DNA of 52,566 bases from a virus, in IMG/VR virus record IMGVR_UViG_3300044627_003899, positions 1 to 52,566 of that record; one strand, written 5' to 3'. The notes beneath the pieces were generated by a model. That model searched no databases and was not told the origin of the DNA. It worked only from the letters and a program-made list of their open reading frames with translations. A program made the translations under genes and the position numbers. Of the stretch, positions 48,514-52,566 are shown in pieces (positions within the stretch are counted from its first letter, which is position 1; each line of letters begins with the position of its first letter).

Positions 48514-48705
48514 ATGAAAGACACCTTTTTAAGCCTAATCACAATGCCAGTCAGACTCGCGGTAGCATTGGCAGTTGTTACGTTTTTTGCAATACCCTGC
48601 GCCATATATTTAATTCTTTACCCTAACTGGTCTTTCTTTATGGAATCGGTGCCAAACATTTATCAGTTTGTAAGGTACGGACATTTTGACGAATATTCAG
48701 ATTAA
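48514..48705 (+). CDS. small membrane protein
   Basis: A 63 aa protein with two likely hydrophobic segments, MPVRLAVALAVVTFFAIPC and AIYLILYPNWSFFM. Three bases after the metallophosphoesterase, probably in the same operon. Function unknown. Confidence 0.65.
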   Translation: MKDTFLSLITMPVRLAVALAVVTFFAIPCAIYLILYPNWSFFMESVPNIYQFVRYGHFDEYSD

Positions 48706-48708
48706 CAC

Positions 48709-48734
48709 TTGACATTTCTCCCAACACTTATACT
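48709..48734 (+). promoter_or_regulatory. TTGACA promoter-like element before 48744 gene
   Basis: TTGACA at 48709-48714 is 35 bases before the ATG at 48744. TATACT lies 14 bases after TTGACA, a short spacing for sigma70. Position relative to the start codon matches the other TTGAC elements. Confidence 0.4.
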
Positions 48735-48743
48735 TTTTCTCCT

Positions 48744-49070
48744 ATGAAAGACGTTATTCAAAGAATCGCCGTAAGTTTTATTGCTGGCACGGCCTTGGGC
48801 ATTACAATAATTGCGATTACAAAGCTGCCAGCACAAGAACAAGATGCGCCACAGCACGAAGAGCGTGAGTTCCAGAATCTCATGCGCCCGCACGACGCAG
48901 AAAGCATCTTGTCTATCATCGATACCGAAGGCTTCGATGCTGCGTTCAGACACTATTCTAATTACCGCGACATCAGCGATCCTCAGTTCCATCAACTGAA
49001 GGCGAATTACATTGATGCTGCCCGCGAACTTCTCGACTACGTACAACAAGCCAACCAAAAGACCGATTAA
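48744..49070 (+). CDS. membrane-anchored small protein
   Basis: A 108 aa protein with an N-terminal hydrophobic segment VSFIAGTALGITIIAITKL, then a hydrophilic helix-rich tail (AESILSIIDTEGFDAAFRHY). No recognised family. It has its own TTGACA element. Confidence 0.65.
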   Translation: MKDVIQRIAVSFIAGTALGITIIAITKLPAQEQDAPQHEEREFQNLMRPHDAESILSIIDTEGFDAAFRHYSNYRDISDPQFHQLKANYIDAARELLDYVQQANQKTD

Positions 49071-49082
49071 AACTATTAAATT

Positions 49083-49298
49083 ATGAGCGAAAACACATCC
49101 AAACTCGTTATCAAGAAGAAGTATCAGAAGCGAATCAAGAATTTTAAGGATATGATTCTGAAGAGCCAGCTTAGGCAAGACAAGCGTTTTGATCGCATCG
49201 CTGCTTCAATGGGGCTTTCCGAAGAAGAAAGCCAGATTCTTTGGGATCATGTCTACAACGACACAGAATGGACAGTAGAAATGGAAGGAGCCGAGTAA
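49083..49298 (+). CDS. unknown 71 aa charged protein
   Basis: Basic N-terminal half (KLVIKKKYQKRIKNFKDMILK) and acidic C-terminus (NDTEWTVEMEGAE). The segment ASMGLSEEESQILWDHVYND may be a small helical domain. Ends one base before the nuclease gene, with coupled translation likely. Confidence 0.65.
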   Translation: MSENTSKLVIKKKYQKRIKNFKDMILKSQLRQDKRFDRIAASMGLSEEESQILWDHVYNDTEWTVEMEGAE

Positions 49299-49299
49299 T

Positions 49300-49722
49300 A
49301 TGCTTTACGAATACAAAGCTGATTTAATTAAGGTTATTGACGGCGACACAATCGAAGTTGATTTTGATTTGGGCTTTGGCGTTTGGCTCAAAAAGCAAAG
49401 AATCCGCTTGGCTGGTATTGACACCCCAGAAATTAGAACCTCTGATAAGGAGATGAAAGCTATGGGCAAAGCAGCACTGGCAGGCTTGATTGACGTTCTT
49501 GATGACTATTCTGGTTCACTTATCATTCGCACAGAGCTTGATCCCGACGACAAGTTTGGGCGAATCTTGGGTCATGTCCAAACAGGGGGCGGAATTGATG
49601 TGAATAAGTGGATGATTGAACGCAACTATGCTGTTGCTTACGATGGCAAGAGCAAGGTTAACCTTGAACAACTGCACAGGGCAAACGCCACTAAGCTCAG
49701 AGAAAGGGGCGAGATACTTTAA
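49300..49722 (+). CDS. thermonuclease-like (staphylococcal nuclease family) protein
   Basis: A 140 aa protein with a staphylococcal nuclease domain: VIDGDTIEVDFDLGF (Ca-binding Asp), RIRLAGIDTPEIRTSDKEMKA (Arg and catalytic Glu region), LDPDDKFGRILGHV (second Arg region) and NKWMIERNYAVAYDGKSK. Such enzymes cleave single-stranded DNA or RNA. Catalytic residues appear present. It could degrade host DNA or recycle nucleotides, but its role in this phage is unknown. Adjoins the 71 aa gene with a 1-base gap. Confidence 0.9.
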   Translation: MLYEYKADLIKVIDGDTIEVDFDLGFGVWLKKQRIRLAGIDTPEIRTSDKEMKAMGKAALAGLIDVLDDYSGSLIIRTELDPDDKFGRILGHVQTGGGIDVNKWMIERNYAVAYDGKSKVNLEQLHRANATKLRERGEIL

Positions 49723-49726
49723 TTTT

Positions 49727-49948
49727 ATGAAAATTAAAATCGAAGTTGACGAAGACATGATGGACGGCATCATCGTTTCCAGCATCACTAATTCCATTGA
49801 TTGTATTGAAACCGAGATCAAACGGCTCAAAAGTAAGAAAGGTCTCAAGGCATACGAAAAGGAAGACTTGAAGTACCACGTTTTGAATCTTGACTCTCTT
49901 AAAAGGACTAGATACTATTTCGGTGGGCAAAAGTATTATTACGAATAA
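49727..49948 (+). CDS. unknown 73 aa protein
   Basis: The ATG at 49727 follows the nuclease stop by 4 bases; an in-frame ATG at 49616 in the preceding gene is rejected. Helical (MKIKIEVDEDMMDGIIVSSITNSIDCIETEIKRL) and ends KYYYE. No motif recognised. Confidence 0.6.
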   Translation: MKIKIEVDEDMMDGIIVSSITNSIDCIETEIKRLKSKKGLKAYEKEDLKYHVLNLDSLKRTRYYFGGQKYYYE

Positions 49949-49953
49949 AAAAT

Positions 49954-50226
49954 ATGGCGACCAAATTCGACGAAAAGCTAATCAAAGAAATCGTTGGTTC
50001 GCCACATAATTATTGGCTTACCGTCAAAGCGTCAAAAGATATCAAGGTTGAGATTGACATTTGTAGAGTTGTAGATTGGAATTGGGACTTGCCCAAGGCC
50101 CGCCCAACACTAAAGCAAGCAATGCAAGATATCGTTGCTCACGCTTACTGGATGGGGCGACAAGAAGAAAGAAAGCTTTATTCCAATACTTTAAAGAGAA
50201 TGATTGATGGCAAACTTGACACTTGA
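49954..50226 (+). CDS. unknown 90 aa protein
   Basis: Contains NYWLTVKASKDIKVEIDICRVVDWNW and a helical AHAYWMGRQEERKLYSNTLKRMI. Close to the previous gene. No family recognised. Confidence 0.6.
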   Translation: MATKFDEKLIKEIVGSPHNYWLTVKASKDIKVEIDICRVVDWNWDLPKARPTLKQAMQDIVAHAYWMGRQEERKLYSNTLKRMIDGKLDT

Positions 50227-50259
50227 CGTTCTATAAAAACAGTCATAGCGTCATATACT
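50223..50259 (+). promoter_or_regulatory. TTGACG element and repeated leader before 50260 gene
   Basis: TTGACG at 50223-50228 lies 37 bases before the ATG at 50260. The segment TATAAAAA-CAGTCATAG that follows recurs before the next gene at 50502-50519. The TATACT before the ATG is too close to TTGACG for a normal -10. Confidence 0.4.
50232..50248 (+). repeat. leader repeat, copy A
   Basis: TATAAAAACAGTCATAG, nearly identical to copy B at 50502-50519 (one extra G there). Each copy precedes a small gene, at 11 and 12 bases from the ATG. Confidence 0.7.
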
Positions 50260-50496
50260 ATGAAAATCAAAGTCATTTCCAACTACGATGGCTGTGTTGA
50301 AGTAAAAGATATGGATGTAAGCAAAGCCGTATTCAAAGATAATAAGCGTTTGTGGAAAGCTTGGCTGGAAACTAGCGGTGATCTACCCAGATACAGCAGA
50401 GAACTGAAGTATTGGCATAATACGCGATCCAAAGGCGTATTCGTCGTCAGTTATGATGATGACAGTTTTTCGTTTGTCCCCACAGAAGTATCTTAA
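50260..50496 (+). CDS. unknown 78 aa protein
   Basis: A small alpha/beta protein: MKIKVISNYDGCVEVKDMD, SKAVFKDNKRLWKAWLETSGDL and GVFVVSYDDDSFSFVP. No family recognised. The upstream region carries a TTGACG element and repeat copy A. Confidence 0.65.
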   Translation: MKIKVISNYDGCVEVKDMDVSKAVFKDNKRLWKAWLETSGDLPRYSRELKYWHNTRSKGVFVVSYDDDSFSFVPTEVS

Positions 50497-50501
50497 ATTT
50501 T

Positions 50502-50519
50502 TATAAAAAGCAGTCATAG
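50502..50519 (+). repeat. leader repeat, copy B
   Basis: Copy with one extra G, TATAAAAAGCAGTCATAG, before the gene at 50532; TATAAG (50520-50525) and CATAAT follow directly before ATG. Suggests common control with the 50260 gene, or duplication of a regulatory unit. Confidence 0.7.
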
Positions 50520-50531
50520 TATAAGCATAAT

Positions 50532-50720
50532 ATGAAAACTCCTCAAAAAGATATTGATTGGGCATTGAGCGTTGAGAAGAACCTCAAGCCAGAACATCGT
50601 GAAAGATATTTGGAATATCTGAATAACAAGCCTATGAGCACACGCAAGACAGACCAAGAAGTCCGAGATGGATGTATCTTGACTGGATTGTTTGTTCGTT
50701 GGCGTGATGAAGTATTTTGA
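50532..50720 (+). CDS. unknown 62 aa protein
   Basis: Short helical protein with SVEKNLKPEHRERYLEYLNNK and VRDGCILTGLFVRWRDEVF. It follows repeat copy B. No family recognised. The next gene begins two bases after its stop. Confidence 0.6.
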   Translation: MKTPQKDIDWALSVEKNLKPEHRERYLEYLNNKPMSTRKTDQEVRDGCILTGLFVRWRDEVF

Positions 50721-50722
50721 TT

Positions 50723-50848
50723 ATGAAAGCAACATTGGAGTTTAATCTTCCCGAAGAAAGAGATGAGCATCTTCGTGCTGTTCAAGCAAATTATGCTTGG
50801 GCTGCATTACACGATATTGATTATATGGAAAGTGAAAGAAAATTTTGA
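50723..50848 (+). CDS. 41 aa protein of a common small phage type
   Basis: A short ORF starting at ATG 50723, two bases after the previous stop. MKATLEFNLPEERDEHLRAV and QANYAWAALHDIDYM resemble small phage proteins that begin MKA.LEFNLPE(E/D)R; their function is unknown to me. The stop is TGA at 50846-50848. Confidence 0.6.
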   Translation: MKATLEFNLPEERDEHLRAVQANYAWAALHDIDYMESERKF

Positions 50849-50862
50849 TTTAAATTTTGACT

Positions 50863-50868
50863 TATATT
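50863..50868 (+). promoter_or_regulatory. -10-like TATATT before 50876 gene
   Basis: TATATT ends 7 bases before the ATG at 50876, with TTGACT at 50857 overlapping it and a weak upstream -35. Another case where transcription could begin next to the start codon. Confidence 0.3.
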
Positions 50869-50875
50869 AACGACA

Positions 50876-51373
50876 ATGAAAAAGAAAACAGACGCAGAAA
50901 CTATCGAGTATTACAAGAACGAAGTTAAGCGGCTTCATCATCAGATTAATTTTAAGTTTCAATCTGATCCAGTGGCTTGCAGAGCTTCTATCAAAGAAGA
51001 TCAACGGCTTTATCGTAAGGTAGGTAAGAAGTTCATTCCTGACAATGACCCTTATGCTTATGATGGGCTTCGTAATGGCTTTTGGCTGATTCACATTAAG
51101 GATGGTTCCACTTCTATTCGCCAAGCGATTTATCCAGATAAGGCGCACATCTCTGCTGCTGCTCGCGTAATGGAAGATAAGCTGGTTGAAATTATTCGTA
51201 AGGCTGGAGAGGCTCGGCCCACAAAGACTCCTCTTACTCAGGAGCAAAAGAAGGACTGGGATAAGTTTATCAAGAAGCACGGCGAAGCTTTCAATATGCT
51301 TACTTATCCTTCTATTCAAGAGAATGCTGAAAAGATCGTTGCAGCTTTGCTGCAAACCCGTAATAATCTGTAA
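50876..51373 (+). CDS. unknown 165 aa protein
   Basis: Basic protein, MKKKTDAETIEYYKNEVKRLHHQINFKFQ at the start and a GLRNGFWLIHIKDGSTSIRQAIYPDKAHISAAARVMEDKL segment. Mixed alpha/beta. No family recognised. Followed by a GC-richer gene after 9 bases. Confidence 0.65.
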   Translation: MKKKTDAETIEYYKNEVKRLHHQINFKFQSDPVACRASIKEDQRLYRKVGKKFIPDNDPYAYDGLRNGFWLIHIKDGSTSIRQAIYPDKAHISAAARVMEDKLVEIIRKAGEARPTKTPLTQEQKKDWDKFIKKHGEAFNMLTYPSIQENAEKIVAALLQTRNNL

Positions 51374-51382
51374 TATAAAATC

Positions 51383-51760
51383 ATGAGTGATACACCAAGA
51401 ACAGACGCTAAAGCACAATTTTTCGGATTCAATCCAGACGAGGGCGAAGAGTTCGTGCAGGCTGATTTTGCCCGCGAGTTGGAGCGCGAGAACGCCGCGC
51501 TGCGGGAGGAACTGAAATCATCACGAAAGCTAGTCGATGCGCTGATTATCAAAGCCGATGCGTTCGACTATCTGGCGTGGCTGGAAAAGAAACGCGGCGA
51601 GGAGGAGGGATTGCAGGGCGCGGATTTCCTGTGCCTAGCAAGCGACGGAACAACGTGCTGGGGCAAAACGTATCTGGAGGCCGTGCGGATTGCCGAACAG
51701 CAAGACCGCATTGCATTTGATAGCGCCGCCATCGACGCCGCACGAAAGGAGCAGCCGTGA
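51383..51760 (+). CDS. unknown GC-rich protein with MSDTPRTDAK start
   Basis: A 125 aa protein with a coiled-coil helix (FARELERENAALREELKSSRKLVDALIIKADAF) and further helical sequence. The MSDTPRTDA opening followed by a coiled coil is seen in many small phage proteins. Its DNA from about 51.44 kb is distinctly GC-rich compared with neighbours, suggesting recent acquisition, perhaps reflecting the host's base composition. Overlaps the next gene by 4 bases. Confidence 0.7.
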   Translation: MSDTPRTDAKAQFFGFNPDEGEEFVQADFARELERENAALREELKSSRKLVDALIIKADAFDYLAWLEKKRGEEEGLQGADFLCLASDGTTCWGKTYLEAVRIAEQQDRIAFDSAAIDAARKEQP

Positions 51761-52089
51761 GATATAGTACTAATACTAACGCAATTAGTTTATTAGAACC
51801 GAACTCCAAGCAGGAAATAAAATTCTGCATTGGTGATGAAGTAATGCTGCGACTGACTAAGGATGGCTTTCACTACCAAAATCGTATCATAAATGATGAG
51901 GGCGAAGCTTATTGCCTTTTCATCAAATGGATGCAGGACACTCAAAAATTCCAATGGCCTACTCTGGAAGACCGAATTAAAAACAAATTAAATTCTACGG
52001 AAGAGGCTATCCGCCAATTAAAAAACACTGTGGAGATTTCTTCCCTTGCCCAAGAGATTTTGGATCGCGCAGAAGACAAAAAAGATTAA
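51757..52089 (+). CDS. unknown 110 aa protein
   Basis: Likely starts at GTG 51757 in a GTGA overlap with the previous stop. CIGDEVMLRLTKDGFHYQNRIINDEGEAYCLFIKWM... forms a small beta-rich fold with a helical tail (EEAIRQLKNTVE). AT-rich again after the GC-rich gene. No family recognised. Confidence 0.65.
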   Translation: MRYSTNTNAISLLEPNSKQEIKFCIGDEVMLRLTKDGFHYQNRIINDEGEAYCLFIKWMQDTQKFQWPTLEDRIKNKLNSTEEAIRQLKNTVEISSLAQEILDRAEDKKD

Positions 52090-52109
52090 AATCAATTTTA
52101 GATATAAAT

Positions 52110-52196
52110 GGCCGTATGGTGGAACTGGCTATACACTACAGACTTAAAATCTGTCGCCCATTGGGATTGAGGGTTCAAATCCCTCTGCGGCTACCA
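52110..52196 (+). tRNA. tRNA-Leu (UAA)
   Basis: Class II tRNA with acceptor GGCCGTA / TGCGGCT (G1-U72 wobble), anticodon stem ACAGA/TCTGT with loop CTTAAAA, anticodon TAA, a long variable arm (CGCCC-ATT-GGG) and T arm GAGGG-TTCAAAT-CCCTC, CCA encoded. Reads UUA. Confidence 0.9.
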
Positions 52197-52200
52197 ATTT

Positions 52201-52416
52201 ATGAATCATTCAATTAGAAATCAACCTATCTTCAGACCAGAGACTAACAGGGAAGTCCATATGGAAGATGTGACGCGAATGAAGCTCGCTCTTATGAAAG
52301 AGATGGCTTGTTCAAATATCAGTATGGACATCGAAAACGAAAACAAATTTTACAATAGCTTATCTTTTTTTCTGGAAGAGTCTTTCAATTGGCCCGATTA
52401 TAAAAGATTCAATTAA
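52201..52416 (+). CDS. unknown 71 aa protein
   Basis: Begins MNHSIRNQPIFRPETNREVH 4 bases after the tRNA-Leu CCA end. Helical, with LALMKEMACSNISMDIENE and YNSLSFFLEESFNWPDYKR. No motif recognised. Confidence 0.6.
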   Translation: MNHSIRNQPIFRPETNREVHMEDVTRMKLALMKEMACSNISMDIENENKFYNSLSFFLEESFNWPDYKRFN

Positions 52417-52418
52417 TT

Positions 52419-52566
52419 ATGGGATGCGATAAATATTACCTCAATGATAATCTCATGATGTTCTCTGAGCTAAATGATGATGTTGGCTGTCTTTGCACTT
52501 TTGCAAATGACAGCAGTTATACCTTAGCTCCAGAAACAGTTCGTTCGCTTGCTTATCTCGGCGCAA
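52419..52566 (+). CDS. unknown protein, 3' end cut by window edge
   Basis: ATG 52419 opens a frame that runs to the window end (at least 49 codons), beginning MGCDKYYLNDNLMMFSELND, with cysteines in VGCLCTF. Two bases after the previous stop. Too short to assign. Confidence 0.6.
   Translation, partial: MGCDKYYLNDNLMMFSELNDDVGCLCTFANDSSYTLAPETVRSLAYLGA

Noticed and set aside
50867-51418. 183-codon minus-strand frame opposite the 165 aa gene
   Set aside because: Composition resembles a reverse shadow; the plus-strand gene fits the operon spacing and orientation.
1-52566. CRISPR arrays or insertion sequences
   Set aside because: No regularly spaced repeats and no transposase motifs were seen on either strand.

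Overview
The window is an internal piece of a tailed, double-stranded DNA bacteriophage genome. Both ends cut genes: a DnaB-type helicase on the left and a small unknown gene on the right. The tail-tip genes (L, K, I and J types) follow the lambda order, which points to a long non-contractile tail. No terminase, capsid, portal, holin or integrase gene was recognised. The base composition is AT-rich, except around 38.0-43.6 kb and 51.4-51.8 kb, which are visibly richer in G+C. Most starts lack a Shine-Dalgarno sequence. The phage tRNAs read A/T-ending codons, and one secreted protein carries an Ig-like domain of a kind common in Verrucomicrobiota. These hints are compatible with a more GC-rich host that uses few Shine-Dalgarno sites, but the host is not established.

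Layout. (1) 1-11.5 kb, plus strand: replication block with DnaB-like helicase, TOPRIM primase, a methyltransferase, a Cas4/RecB-like nuclease, and a DNA polymerase III alpha split into a PHP-like protein and a polymerase protein with a DnaQ-type exonuclease between them. A two-domain Clp unfoldase with a ClpP-loop-like tripeptide and a kinase-fold protein follow. (2) 11.5-16.6 kb: a possible single-stranded nucleic-acid-binding protein whose start codon lies in a hairpin, glycosyltransferases (one GT9 enzyme divided over two genes), an unknown protein and a GNAT acetyltransferase. (3) 16.6-20.3 kb: class Ia ribonucleotide reductase. (4) 20.3-31.9 kb, minus strand: tail-tip operon L-K-I-J, with J split over several genes and with PA14-like, VWA-like, fibronectin-III and carbohydrate-binding-like modules. 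(5) 31.9-39.5 kb, plus strand: acetyltransferase, deaminase, glycosyltransferases, an ER-type (Ser-His) signal peptidase, nucleases and a UV-damage endonuclease. (6) 39.5-42.8 kb: rIIA and rIIB homologues. (7) 42.7-52.6 kb: many short accessory genes, five tRNA genes, two HNH endonuclease genes abutting tRNA genes, a metallophosphoesterase and a staphylococcal-nuclease-like protein.

The helicase, primase, polymerase parts, exonuclease, reductase and deaminase would supply replication and dNTPs. The minus-strand tail operon is probably expressed late. A TTGAC element recurs close to 35 bases before several start codons, which suggests leaderless or nearly leaderless mRNAs. A second motif, GTGTAA, precedes every minus-strand transcription unit and is a candidate late-promoter element. 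No single wholly new system is proven here. The strongest leads are the phage Clp unfoldase, the split polymerase with its exonuclease, the Ser-His signal peptidase, the start-codon hairpin, the HNH-tRNA pairs and the promoter architecture.
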